Positions 1-8,707 are shown, counted from the stretch's first letter. The stretch: DNA of 37,407 nt from Bacteroidaceae bacterium (GCA_017509605.1 JAFWPH010000008.1:1-37407), one strand, 5' to 3'. The notes: generated by a model not told the origin, from the sequence alone. Translations and numbers: made by a program.

Positions 1-251
1 GTTTTAATATTGTTCCCCCATAAGGGGGTTGTTCTTTCCCGCCAGGACGCTTTATCCGCTCTGTCCTGAAGTCTATAGCTTCAATCTTCTTGTATCATTG
101 TTTTTGACGGTAGCTTGTCTCGGCCCAAAGCCACAAGGCATGGGCCGCTACTGCTTATTGTCTGTTGTCTCAGTCTGTCAAAGAACTTCTCTCGCGAAAC
201 TCGGAAAACATGCCGTGTGCGTTAACAGCACCGCTTTTCTTCCGAGTTGTG
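1..251 (-). other. Probable rRNA operon leader transcript (16S beyond left edge)
   Basis: No protein gene is credible here. Read on the minus strand, the segment downstream of the promoter at 256-285 contains a boxA-like GTTCTTTGACA (186 to 176) and then several hairpins: CGGCCCA/TGGGCCG (121-127 with 141-147, enclosing GCC/GGC), AACTCGGAA/TTCCGAGTT (198-206 with 240-248), CAGGAC/GTCCTG (43-48 with 63-68) and CCCCC/GGGGG (15-19 with 24-28). It ends with GAACAATATTAA near the edge. A boxA followed by structured, non-coding leader is typical of Bacteroidetes rrn operons, whose 16S gene starts shortly after. The 16S gene itself is not in the window, so this is inference from leader features. Confidence 0.65.
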
Positions 252-255
252 GATG

Positions 256-285
256 CAAAGGTATAACGATTTTCCGGACTGGCAA
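256..285 (-). promoter_or_regulatory. Bacteroidetes-type promoter, probably for rrn
   Basis: On the minus strand a -33 TTTTG (CAA at 283-285 on plus) is followed by 19 nt and the -7 box TACCTTTG (CAAAGGTA at 256-263 on plus). Transcription would start near 250 and run leftward. A/T-rich sequence lies upstream (286-330). Confidence 0.65.
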
Positions 286-330
286 AACTTTTCAGCAACT
301 TTTTTCATCAAAACGCGTTTTTTTTGCCAG
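279..330. repeat. Inverted repeat overlapping the rrn-type promoter
   Basis: CTGGCAAAA (279-287) is repeated inverted as TTTTGCCAG (322-330). The 34-nt spacer contains the 12-bp palindrome AAAACGCGTTTT (310-321). The left arm covers the -33 element. It may be a regulator site, or part of the transcript end of the GH25 gene that stops at 375. Confidence 0.45.
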
Positions 331-374
331 ACGAGGGGTAAAAGAGAAAGATATACCTTATTTATATAATTATA

Positions 375-1574
375 TTACTCCCAACAATTGTCAATAAACT
401 CCCTCAACTGAATGACATTTCCGTTAAAGACATCCATATCCACATGGCTCTTGTCCTTATACTGAATGCCACCAACAGACCCAGTGCAACTGAACTGCCA
501 AAAGCGCCAGTCGGCGATGTCGGGATGTTCTGCAGTTTTATTGTAGTTGGCTATCCATTTGTTGTATTTTTCCAGCCCTGTTCCATCACCATATTTGAGG
601 AAAGTGTTTTTGCTCATGTAAATCATTGGACGGACGCCATAGTGCTGTTCAATGGCCTGTAACCAACGAAGCGCCATGGCCACATATTCGTCAGTGTGGG
701 TGGTGAGTGCATGATCTCGACTGTCGTCCTCAATATCGAGCACTGGCGGCAAATCACCTCTCACCATATCCACATTGGCGATAAAATTACTGATTTGTTC
801 CTCAACTGGTTCAAAACGCAGGAAATGATAGACACCGACAATGAGGTTGGCACCACGGGCCGCCTTAACATTACGATAATAGAACGGATCCGTCTGGTAT
901 GCCCCATCGGTGGATTTCATGATCACGAACTGAACGGGTTGGTAATAATTGAGCGTCTTGTTGGTGAAAAAACGGCTTTCAATGCCTTTTTCCCATCCAT
1001 TCTTCGCAACTCGCCCCAAAGAGTCGGACCGCAAGTAAAGGTTGGTCCAGTCTATGCTGTGCTGGAAGCGAGAAATGTCGATACCGAAAACGAGTTCGCC
1101 AAACGGAAAGGGGTTGGCACGTTCGATGGTGTCGGCGTCCCACATTCCGAACTGGACGCACTCACCGTCCACCATCCTCTTGCCTATGCCTTTTTTATGC
1201 CCGTTTACCCATCGGCCAATAAACGTCTTACCGCCAGGCAAATCCAACCTCCCGTAACCATTGGGCTGAAAGTTTCTGAACTCACCCGTATAGATGCTGT
1301 CACCCCGTGCCATGGTGCCATAGGGCAACAGACCATCGTACCACACACCAGCATAATGGGAACCAGTGGAAGTGACTTTCACACCGTAACCATTGGGGAC
1401 AAGCGCCTCATCCACCTCCCCATAATACGCGCTGCCGTCAGAATAACGGATGGTATCGCCGGTGACGACCAATGGTTCACCCGAAGGACTGCTGCAATGC
1501 CATATCAAAGCCATTGTCAGCATCCCGACAGCTAATCCTGCCAACAGAAAGACGATGTTCTTCTTTTCCTTCAC
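375..1574 (-). CDS. Membrane-anchored MORN-repeat / GH25 muramidase
   Basis: Predicted peptidoglycan muramidase of glycoside hydrolase family 25, 399 aa. An N-terminal hydrophobic segment (about 7-26) probably anchors it; there is no good lipobox. Residues about 48-135 carry MORN-type repeats (YxGex...nGyG patterns such as GEFRNFQPNGYG and GRWVNGHKKGIG). The GH25 domain runs from about 162 to the end: GIDIS at 164-168 with Asp166, and VLDIEDD with Asp280 and Glu282 as the catalytic acidic cluster. The start is a GTG at 1574; the next in-frame ATG is residue 18, inside the hydrophobic segment. It lies 16 nt downstream of the GH43 gene and is probably co-transcribed. An AGGAG lies about 13 nt before the GTG, created by a 20-bp duplication. 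Family assignment is firm; the role of MORN repeats outside the cytoplasm is not known to me. Confidence 0.88.
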   Translation of the reverse strand: MKEKKNIVFLLAGLAVGMLTMALIWHCSSPSGEPLVVTGDTIRYSDGSAYYGEVDEALVPNGYGVKVTSTGSHYAGVWYDGLLPYGTMARGDSIYTGEFRNFQPNGYGRLDLPGGKTFIGRWVNGHKKGIGKRMVDGECVQFGMWDADTIERANPFPFGELVFGIDISRFQHSIDWTNLYLRSDSLGRVAKNGWEKGIESRFFTNKTLNYYQPVQFVIMKSTDGAYQTDPFYYRNVKAARGANLIVGVYHFLRFEPVEEQISNFIANVDMVRGDLPPVLDIEDDSRDHALTTHTDEYVAMALRWLQAIEQHYGVRPMIYMSKNTFLKYGDGTGLEKYNKWIANYNKTAEHPDIADWRFWQFSCTGSVGGIQYKDKSHVDMDVFNGNVIQLREFIDNCWE

Positions 1575-1603
1575 TTCACCAGCTTCTCCTTCACTTCACC
1601 AGC
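1567..1603. repeat. 20-bp-period tandem duplication at the GH43/GH25 junction
   Basis: The 17-mer TCCTTCACTTCACCAGC occurs at 1567-1583 and again at 1587-1603, exact copies offset by 20 bp. One copy holds the GH43 stop codon, the other the GH25 GTG start. Within one unit the order GTGAAGTGA shows that a stop/start overlap (GTGA) probably existed before duplication. Confidence 0.85.
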
Positions 1604-4434
1604 ACCTTTTTGCCACAGTGAATATAGATGCCCTTGGACTGGGGCTTGCTCGTAAGTCGCTGACCTTGAATGGTGTACCAGGCACCGTCTTCAGCACGTT
1701 CAACCTGATCATCAAACACGTCGTGAATGTCAGTCGATAATTCAGCCTCAAAGTCCGTCACCCTGGTAACAGCAGCGTAAAGAGCACCGACATCATCTGA
1801 TGTAAGCGCGCGGTTGTGGACAAACAAATCATCGTACAAGGCTGAGGCGCCTCCGTGTCCATTGCCCTTGCCCAAGCACAAGTACTGGGAAGCGGACAAC
1901 AAGTCAAGCACTTTCTGGAAGTCGAAGTCCTTGGCTGAAGTCCCAGCAGTGGAGGCAAACACATTGCTGCGCCGGATTTTGTTGACGTAAATCTTCACGC
2001 CATCCTCAGGGGCGATGGTGATGGTCACGAACTTCCACTTGCCCGGTTCGATGACGGTACGCTCCACATTGGGATAGTTCACGGCGAAAGTATCGGTGCC
2101 ATTGTCGAAAGCAAGGTATGTGTTGCCCGAGAACGACAGGTTGTTCTGCTTGGTGATGAAAGCGGGGTTCGTGTTGACGAAAGCGAACAAGGTGCCCCAC
2201 AAGTCGTTTTCCAACCTCTTCACCCAGAAACTGATGCTCATGCCCTTCATGTCGGTCTGACCGTATAGAGGATTCCCCATTCTCACAACACCACATGTCT
2301 TGTCAGCGTCATCGCCACCTTTGACATACATGGTCTGTCCGAAACGGGCAATGTCGTAAGCAAGCTCTGGCATGGTTCCCCTACTCTGCTTGGATAAAGT
2401 CGCTGACTGCTCAGTGTTCAGCATATTGGTGATTGGCTTCTCGTCGAAATTGTAGTAAGCGGCAAGACCCGACTTATAGTCACCGTCTGTTTCAGTGGCA
2501 GCCAGCACTTTCATCTTGTATGTCTCATCATAATAACGGTTGCCGTTGGTCAACCTGTGGATCAATGTAACATCTATGTTCTCGTCTGCAGGGTTGTACT
2601 TGCCATCATTGGTCAACACTTCTTCATTCGACGAAATCCATTGGCTGACTGTGCCGTAGTAGGTGTCGTAATTGAAATCCTGGTGAATGACGACATTACC
2701 CGACTTGACGTTTGATGTGGAATTCTTCACAGTATAGGCGATAGCGGAACTTGGCGCCATCTTCCATCCCCACAGCACCGTACCGGTAGTTGACAGTCCC
2801 GTGATAGCTATCGACTTGTATTGATAACCATCGACTGTTTGGTCACATACCACACCGTCGTAGGTGACATTGCCCAACTTCACAGTAATATACCCTGTGC
2901 CATCCGTCAACGACCATGTGCCACTGGCACCGCCAGTCACTTTACCATCCTCGGTCAAAGTCACAGTGACTGGAGTAACGCACTCCCTGGCCTCATTGTT
3001 AAGTTTGTATCTGTGCTGCATGAACTGATACTCGCCAAGAATGTCCTTGCTGGTATATTTGAAGTTAGCCTTGATGCTGTCGTCAGTCAAAGTCTCACCA
3101 TCGAACTCAAAAGGTGCTGCGCAGAGCCATCCTTTCTTGTTGACAAACAATTGGTGAACCCTGTCCTGAAAACCTTCACCACCTCCTGTGAAACGAGTAT
3201 GGTAGATGAGGAAGTTCCTGTTCTTGCTGTCCACAAAAGCGGAGTTGTGTCCTTGGGCAACTTCACCTGTAGTTTGGAAACCGAGGCCATTGTAGGAAGA
3301 CATCAGAAGATTACCCACTGTATTGGCGTCATTTGTACCGTAGTTCATCTCATACCACGAGAAGATGGCACTCTTGCCTTTTGCATCGGTATAAGGTCCA
3401 TCAACATTGCTGGAACGGAAAGACCTCATCACATAGCCCTTGTTAGACTCCAAACCGCCATAGGTCATAAACAAGTAATAATAATCACCGATATGCTGGA
3501 TGTAGGAACCCTCACCCGACACATAATAACCACCTGCGATACGCTTGCCGAAATAGGGGTCGCTGGTGGCACGGCCTCCACCATCTGTGACTAAAGGATA
3601 AGTGGTGAGGTAGTCTCGTAGTCCTGTCTTGTTGTCGAGCTTGAGCATAAAGATACCCCCGCTCCAAGAGCCGTACGACATCCAGAGTTGCCCTTCTTCG
3701 TCGTAAAGCACACAAGGGTCAATGTTATTAGGCCAGAATGTTCCCCAATCTCCTCCTCTGTTATAACGTGAAGGCAAGGTGGACTGAGTTCCGATGACGA
3801 GTTCGAGGTCGGTTTTCTTCCAACTAATCCTCTCATTAGTACCATTGATAAATCCCGAATATACGACTGGCCCCTCGTACACATAAGGCCCCTCAATATT
3901 ACTTGCTGTAAGCAACACAATGACACTGCTCCAGGTGTTTCCGTTGAGACTGAGGTACATACACCATTTCTTCATGTCCTTGTTCCAAATCACATCGGGA
4001 GCCCATATATTGCCTGCGACCGTAGTATTATTAGCAGTCATCCATTCCTCGCAATTGAAATTGCCGAATTTCACTTCTTTAGCCACACCGTTGACCAAAG
4101 CCGTCACCTTGGTGGTCATGTTCTTCTCAAAAGCATTGTTGAAGTCAGTGGCAGTCACCACCCCGTTGCTGTTACGCAATCCATAGAGCCTGCTGTTGTC
4201 CACACCCGACCAATTGATGAGGTCTGTGCTCCTGGCTACAGCATTGTGAGTTCCAAAAATATAATAAGTTCCTGTCCCGGTATCAACAATCGACGGGTCA
4301 TGAACACTTACGCGCTGATGGCTTTTCGTACGATTCAACAACGAGATTTCAGAATTGGTCACTTCCACCATATCCTGGGCAGAAATGCCCTGACTCATCG
4401 CACAAAGCAGTAGTAAAGTAAAATTTTTCTTCAT
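1591..4434 (-). CDS. Secreted GH43 endo-arabinanase with C-terminal LamG-like domain
   Basis: Predicted arabinan endo-1,5-alpha-L-arabinosidase or related GH43 enzyme, 947 aa. A signal peptide (1-20, ending GISAQ) precedes a five-bladed propeller: VHDPSI with catalytic base Asp46, IWAPDV at 143-148, NNIDPCV with pKa-modulating Asp239, and SGEGSYI with acid Glu308. AQGHNSAF supplies the usual His. A middle beta domain follows (RVHQLFVNKKGWLCAAPFEFDGE region), then a concanavalin/LamG-like module (about 650-880, starting AAYYNFDE). The last 30 residues (WYTIQGQRLTSKPQ...KKVLVK) form a Prevotella-type C-terminal tail resembling degenerate type IX secretion sorting domains. It would degrade pectin side-chain arabinan outside the cytoplasm. 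It is transcribed from its own promoter, divergent from the 1360-aa protein. No SusC/SusD pair is in the window. Confidence 0.88.
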   Translation of the reverse strand: MKKNFTLLLLCAMSQGISAQDMVEVTNSEISLLNRTKSHQRVSVHDPSIVDTGTGTYYIFGTHNAVARSTDLINWSGVDNSRLYGLRNSNGVVTATDFNNAFEKNMTTKVTALVNGVAKEVKFGNFNCEEWMTANNTTVAGNIWAPDVIWNKDMKKWCMYLSLNGNTWSSVIVLLTASNIEGPYVYEGPVVYSGFINGTNERISWKKTDLELVIGTQSTLPSRYNRGGDWGTFWPNNIDPCVLYDEEGQLWMSYGSWSGGIFMLKLDNKTGLRDYLTTYPLVTDGGGRATSDPYFGKRIAGGYYVSGEGSYIQHIGDYYYLFMTYGGLESNKGYVMRSFRSSNVDGPYTDAKGKSAIFSWYEMNYGTNDANTVGNLLMSSYNGLGFQTTGEVAQGHNSAFVDSKNRNFLIYHTRFTGGGEGFQDRVHQLFVNKKGWLCAAPFEFDGETLTDDSIKANFKYTSKDILGEYQFMQHRYKLNNEARECVTPVTVTLTEDGKVTGGASGTWSLTDGTGYITVKLGNVTYDGVVCDQTVDGYQYKSIAITGLSTTGTVLWGWKMAPSSAIAYTVKNSTSNVKSGNVVIHQDFNYDTYYGTVSQWISSNEEVLTNDGKYNPADENIDVTLIHRLTNGNRYYDETYKMKVLAATETDGDYKSGLAAYYNFDEKPITNMLNTEQSATLSKQSRGTMPELAYDIARFGQTMYVKGGDDADKTCGVVRMGNPLYGQTDMKGMSISFWVKRLENDLWGTLFAFVNTNPAFITKQNNLSFSGNTYLAFDNGTDTFAVNYPNVERTVIEPGKWKFVTITIAPEDGVKIYVNKIRRSNVFASTAGTSAKDFDFQKVLDLLSASQYLCLGKGNGHGGASALYDDLFVHNRALTSDDVGALYAAVTRVTDFEAELSTDIHDVFDDQVERAEDGAWYTIQGQRLTSKPQSKGIYIHCGKKVLVK

Positions 4435-4491
4435 ATCCTAATAGTTTTTGCTGATAGTTGATGTTTGTCAGTCAGTTTATCTTCTCACGGG

Positions 4492-4522
4492 CAAAGATAA
4501 CGATATTTTTGGTAATAATCAA
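4492..4522 (-). promoter_or_regulatory. Promoter of the GH43/GH25 operon
   Basis: On the minus strand: TTG (CAA at 4520-4522 on plus), 20 nt, TATCTTTG (CAAAGATA at 4492-4499 on plus). This matches the Bacteroidetes -33/-7 consensus and predicts a leader of about 50 nt before the ATG at 4434. Confidence 0.72.
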
Positions 4523-4529
4523 AAAAAAA

Positions 4530-4560
4530 TTGGATAATCAACAAACTCTTTGTACCTTTG
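4530..4560 (+). promoter_or_regulatory. Promoter of the 1360-aa secreted protein
   Basis: TTG (4530-4532), 20 nt, TACCTTTG (4553-4560). The two divergent -33 boxes here are separated by only 7 A residues (4523-4529). The predicted leader is about 38 nt. Confidence 0.74.
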
Positions 4561-4602
4561 CCAAACATATAATAATGATTTGTTAACTAAATACTAATTC
4601 TT

Positions 4603-7600
4603 ATGCTTAAAAAATCAACATTATTCTTAGCAGCTTTCATGGCAGCCACCACTTTGTTGGCTCAATGGGCAAAGCCCTCATTGCCAGCCAAGAAGGCACT
4701 TGCTTTAGATGAAGTAGTTTACTTGTTCAACCCTGGCGCTGAAGGTTTTTTCCTCGGAGCAAACGACTGGTCCACACGTGCCAGTATATCCCCGACACGT
4801 GGTTACAAAGTGACCATCGAGAAATATGTGACAGAAAACGCCACTGATTGGGACGGGAAATCCTATTTCATCACAAGTTATGTCGAGGACGGCGCACCTG
4901 CCGGCCAGACGCTATGCACGTTCATCAGCGGATGGGACAACATCTGGGTCGATCGCGCCAAGACTGATCCTGAGGACAAGGCGTTCACTTTCGAGGCACA
5001 AGCCAACGGTAACTACAGAATAGGACTCTCGCCTCAAAACAGAGAATACAACGCAGAAGCTTACGAGGGGGCCTACTTAGGCATCATACCCTCAAGAGGC
5101 GACACACGCATTTATCTCTGCGATCCGTACGCCGCCGCCTACGATTTCAGCACCTGCCTGATTGACTGGTATTTCGTCTCCCCAGCCGATTACACGGCAT
5201 ATACGACAGCTGTGAAGCAGTACATTGCCGCCACGGCACTCGGCCAGGCCATCGAGGACGCCAAGACAAGATTCCCGAACGTGGATATCTCTTCTGCAAA
5301 CAGTGTCTACAACAACACTGCCTCCACTGACCTGGAACTGCAAGCCGCGCTCCAGAACCTGACACTCCTGCTGATGGACTATGCCACTCCAGAAGCAACG
5401 GTTGACATGACCGGATTCATCACCAATCCGTCATACGACAACAACGACAACAACGGATGGACCGGAACCACTCCTGGCTTCCAGCAGTATGGTAACGCTG
5501 AGTTCTTCAGCAAGAACTACGACTACCACCAGACCCTGAGTCTCCGTGCAGGTGTCTATCGGGTAGGAACCACCGCTTACTATCGCGCCGGCAGCGCTGA
5601 AGCCGACGCTGAGGCTCTGACCGCGCTGAAAGAAACGGGAGAGGCACCGCAGAACGCAAAACTCTATGTGAGCACTGGGCTCCATTCCACTTTCTACAGA
5701 CCGCTTCCCTTTGCCAGCACAGGCGCTACAGAAGAGGCCATGGGTGACGACACAAGTACGAACACTTACGGAATCATACCCAACAACATGCACACTGGTC
5801 AAGTGTATTTCGACGCAGGCAAATACCAGCCTACGTTCGCCACATGCATGGTTGGCGAGGACGGTGCCCTCACCATGGGACTGAAGAAAGAGACCACCAT
5901 CTCCAACGACTGGACATTGTTCGACAAATGGACGCTGACTTATCTCGGCACCACCGCGGAGGCATACAATGAGGTGCGGGAGGAATACCTGAGTTTCGCT
6001 CCTGACTACGAGGATCTTGTCGTGAGTGGCGAATGCCAGTATTACCAACATGCAGCCTACGATGCTTACTTGGCCGCAAAGCAGACGCTTCTCGCCGCCA
6101 CAACTGCCGACCAGATGGCAAAGGCCATCACAGCATACGACGAGGCGACCCGAACACTGCAAACAAGTGTGGAGGCCTATAATGCTTACTATGAGAAAGT
6201 TTGCGAGGCAAACAATTTCTTCGACGAGCGCAGCGATGAACTGATGGGCGAGGGAATGATGCTCCTCGGTGACTATTTAGGCAGTGATGAGGGACCAAGC
6301 CCCGAATATCCACTTTTCGTCAATGGATGTTCACAGTACATCTTGGAGAACGGCCCACTCTCTGCTGAGGAAGTGACTCAGGAAATCAAACTGCTCGAAC
6401 AACTGCTCGAAACCGCAATAGCCAACGGCATGAGCGACGGAACTGACTGCACAAGCATGATCAAAAACCCGCATTTCGAGACTGAAGGCGGATGGACGAA
6501 AGAAGGACTGGCCGAGTATCCTAAAGGCTCTGACACCTACAAGCTGGCTGAGGCATTCACCATCCTCTTCAACGTCTATCAGACTTTCACTGGCTTGCAG
6601 AACGGCCTTTACGAGTTGTCCTTGAACGACTTCTTCCGTCCTGCCGACTTCGGCAACTACACGCCCGACGGCTATCGAGCATACGTTTACCTCAATGGCT
6701 TCGAGCAGAAAATGAACCTCATCGACAATGGTGCGGCAGATGAACAACTGGCCAGCGACGACGCTGTCATCGACGGCAAATATGTACCCAATTCGGTGAC
6801 TGGTGCGGCGGCTGCCTTCGAGGCTGGTAGATACAAGCAAGTGATCTACGGACTGGTAACAGACGGAACAATGAAAATCGGCGTCCGTAACGACCTCCGT
6901 TACGAGAACTGCTGGGGCGTTTGGTCAGATTTCAAACTCATCTTCCGCGCCAAGAACCCTCAGGTGCTTGCAGAAGTGCTGGCCTCCTCCTTGCCACAAG
7001 CCAAGGAGAAACTCAACAACAAGTGCGGCAACGAGGACATCGAAACACTGAAAGCGGCCATACAAGCAGCAGAGAGCAATCCCGCAGACGCATACCAAGC
7101 ACTGGTTGACCTCAAAGTGGCCATGGACGGCGTGGATGAATCAACCACCAACTACACACTGCTCAACAACGCCATTTCAAATGCAGAACAAACGCTTATC
7201 GACTATGCCAACCAGTCCACCCAAGCGCTGAAAGACCTTGACACGCTGACCAAACAGGCAAAAGCCGGATACCAGGCCAACACATACAACAAAGACCAAG
7301 CTTCGCAGATGGTAACCGATCTCAACTCTGCTGTGGTGGCAGTGAAAATACCTGGTGGAGGTGGAGAGGAGCAAGACGTGACAGCGCTCATCGTCAACCC
7401 GACATTCGACCCCGCACGAGGCAGCAAGGACCAAGGCACCATCGAAGGATGGACCACCAGCGCCATGAACGGCTACAAGGAGAACACCGTAAGCTACAAC
7501 CGAGCCGGTATCACACTCTACCAAAAGCTCAGCGGCCTGCCCAAGGGCAAGTACAAAGTGACTGTGCACACATACTACCGCGCTGGATACGCCGATGCTG

Positions 7601-8685
7601 ACTACGCACTCTGGCAGGAAGACCCGAAGAAATCGCATCTCACCACTCTCTACGCCAAGACATCGGAGAACACCTTCGAGACTCCCGTGATGAACCTATG
7701 TGAGGACGCACAAAGCGAGCAAGTGGGCGGCAGCAAGTGCGACCAGCTCTCCAACGGACTCTACGTGCCAAACGGAACGAGCGCCACTGTCACATGGTTC
7801 AACGCTGGATATTATCTCAACAGCCTTGAATTCACAGTACCCGAAGACGGCACCGTGACCATCGGACTTGAAAAGAAAGAAGTGCTTCCCGACGACTACG
7901 AGGTGGTTGGCGCTTGGAACCTCTACTATTACGGCGACGACACACAAGAAGAGAAGCGCGACGTCACAGCCTTGATTGTCAACCCGACATTCGACCCCGC
8001 ACGCGGCAGCAAGGATGAGGGCACCATCGAAGGATGGACCACCAGCGCCATGAATGGCTACAAGGAGAACACCGTCAGCTACAACCGAGCCGGTATCACC
8101 CTTTACCAAACCCTTAGCGGACTCCCAGCCGGTGAGTATGACGTCACAGTCCACACTTACTACCGTGCAGGATACGCCGATGAGGAATACGCACTCTGGC
8201 TCGAAGATCCGAACAAGTCGCATCTCACCACTCTCTACGCCAAGACCTCGGAGAACACATTCGAAGTACCCGTGATGAACCTCTGTGAGGACGCACAAAG
8301 CGAACAAGTCGGCGGCAGCAAGTGCGACCAACTTGCCAACGGACTCTATGTGCCCAATGGAACAAGCGCCACTGTCATCTGGTTCAACGCTGGATATTAT
8401 CTCAACACGCTGCATTTCACCGTGCCTGACGACGGCACCGTGACCATCGGACTTGAGAAGACCGAAGTACTGCCCAACGACTATGAAGTGGTAGGTGCAT
8501 GGAACCTCTATTACTACGGCAAATCTACCGCCATCGACGAATTGCTGGCGGAAAGCGCGCACCATAGCAACAACATGCCTGCCGGATACTACAGCATCAA
8601 CGGCACACGACTGACTGCTCCACAGAAGGGCATCAACATCGTGAAGATGGCCGACGGAACAGTCAAGAAAATCTTTGTGAGATAA
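4603..8685 (+). CDS. Large secreted protein with repeated beta-rich modules and C-terminal tail
   Basis: Function not recognised; 1360 aa. A signal peptide (about 1-21, ending TLLAQ) leads to an N-terminal ricin-like or unassigned domain (about 35-200). Helical linkers (about 200-265, 450-600, 800-920) resemble FIVAR-type three-helix segments. Between them are jelly-roll-like modules that begin 'D[MCV]T..I.NP.[FY]' and contain 'G.Y......YYRAG': about 268-455, 610-790, 925-1112 and 1120-1307. The last two are a near-identical tandem duplication of 195 residues. The end (YYSINGTRLTAPQKGINIVK...KKIFVR) is a Prevotella-type C-terminal tail like that of the GH43 enzyme. A surface carbohydrate-binding or adhesive role is inferred from the modular architecture and the shared promoter region with the arabinanase. 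The ATG at 4603 has no SD. Confidence 0.85.
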   Translation: MLKKSTLFLAAFMAATTLLAQWAKPSLPAKKALALDEVVYLFNPGAEGFFLGANDWSTRASISPTRGYKVTIEKYVTENATDWDGKSYFITSYVEDGAPAGQTLCTFISGWDNIWVDRAKTDPEDKAFTFEAQANGNYRIGLSPQNREYNAEAYEGAYLGIIPSRGDTRIYLCDPYAAAYDFSTCLIDWYFVSPADYTAYTTAVKQYIAATALGQAIEDAKTRFPNVDISSANSVYNNTASTDLELQAALQNLTLLLMDYATPEATVDMTGFITNPSYDNNDNNGWTGTTPGFQQYGNAEFFSKNYDYHQTLSLRAGVYRVGTTAYYRAGSAEADAEALTALKETGEAPQNAKLYVSTGLHSTFYRPLPFASTGATEEAMGDDTSTNTYGIIPNNMHTGQVYFDAGKYQPTFATCMVGEDGALTMGLKKETTISNDWTLFDKWTLTYLGTTAEAYNEVREEYLSFAPDYEDLVVSGECQYYQHAAYDAYLAAKQTLLAATTADQMAKAITAYDEATRTLQTSVEAYNAYYEKVCEANNFFDERSDELMGEGMMLLGDYLGSDEGPSPEYPLFVNGCSQYILENGPLSAEEVTQEIKLLEQLLETAIANGMSDGTDCTSMIKNPHFETEGGWTKEGLAEYPKGSDTYKLAEAFTILFNVYQTFTGLQNGLYELSLNDFFRPADFGNYTPDGYRAYVYLNGFEQKMNLIDNGAADEQLASDDAVIDGKYVPNSVTGAAAAFEAGRYKQVIYGLVTDGTMKIGVRNDLRYENCWGVWSDFKLIFRAKNPQVLAEVLASSLPQAKEKLNNKCGNEDIETLKAAIQAAESNPADAYQALVDLKVAMDGVDESTTNYTLLNNAISNAEQTLIDYANQSTQALKDLDTLTKQAKAGYQANTYNKDQASQMVTDLNSAVVAVKIPGGGGEEQDVTALIVNPTFDPARGSKDQGTIEGWTTSAMNGYKENTVSYNRAGITLYQKLSGLPKGKYKVTVHTYYRAGYADADYALWQEDPKKSHLTTLYAKTSENTFETPVMNLCEDAQSEQVGGSKCDQLSNGLYVPNGTSATVTWFNAGYYLNSLEFTVPEDGTVTIGLEKKEVLPDDYEVVGAWNLYYYGDDTQEEKRDVTALIVNPTFDPARGSKDEGTIEGWTTSAMNGYKENTVSYNRAGITLYQTLSGLPAGEYDVTVHTYYRAGYADEEYALWLEDPNKSHLTTLYAKTSENTFEVPVMNLCEDAQSEQVGGSKCDQLANGLYVPNGTSATVIWFNAGYYLNTLHFTVPDDGTVTIGLEKTEVLPNDYEVVGAWNLYYYGKSTAIDELLAESAHHSNNMPAGYYSINGTRLTAPQKGINIVKMADGTVKKIFVR
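7375..8520 (+). repeat. 585-bp in-frame tandem duplication (two 195-codon modules)
   Basis: Copy 1 starts at 7375 (DVTALIVNPTFDPARGSKDQ) and copy 2 at 7960 (DVTALIVNPTFDPARGSKDE), both ending in NLYYYG. The spacing is exactly 585 nt (195 codons). Proteins are nearly identical, and DNA differs at scattered, often synonymous positions, so the duplication is recent but not brand new. Confidence 0.9.
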
Positions 8686-8707
8686 GATTGAATTCCTGTC
8701 ATTACCG

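Noticed and set aside
29..397. Plus-strand open frame of 122 aa at the left edge
   Set aside because: Crosses the rrn-type leader and promoter, has no family resemblance and unusual composition.
696..1535. 279-aa plus-strand frame opposite the GH25 gene
   Set aside because: Antisense shadow of a well-supported gene; no start context or domain.
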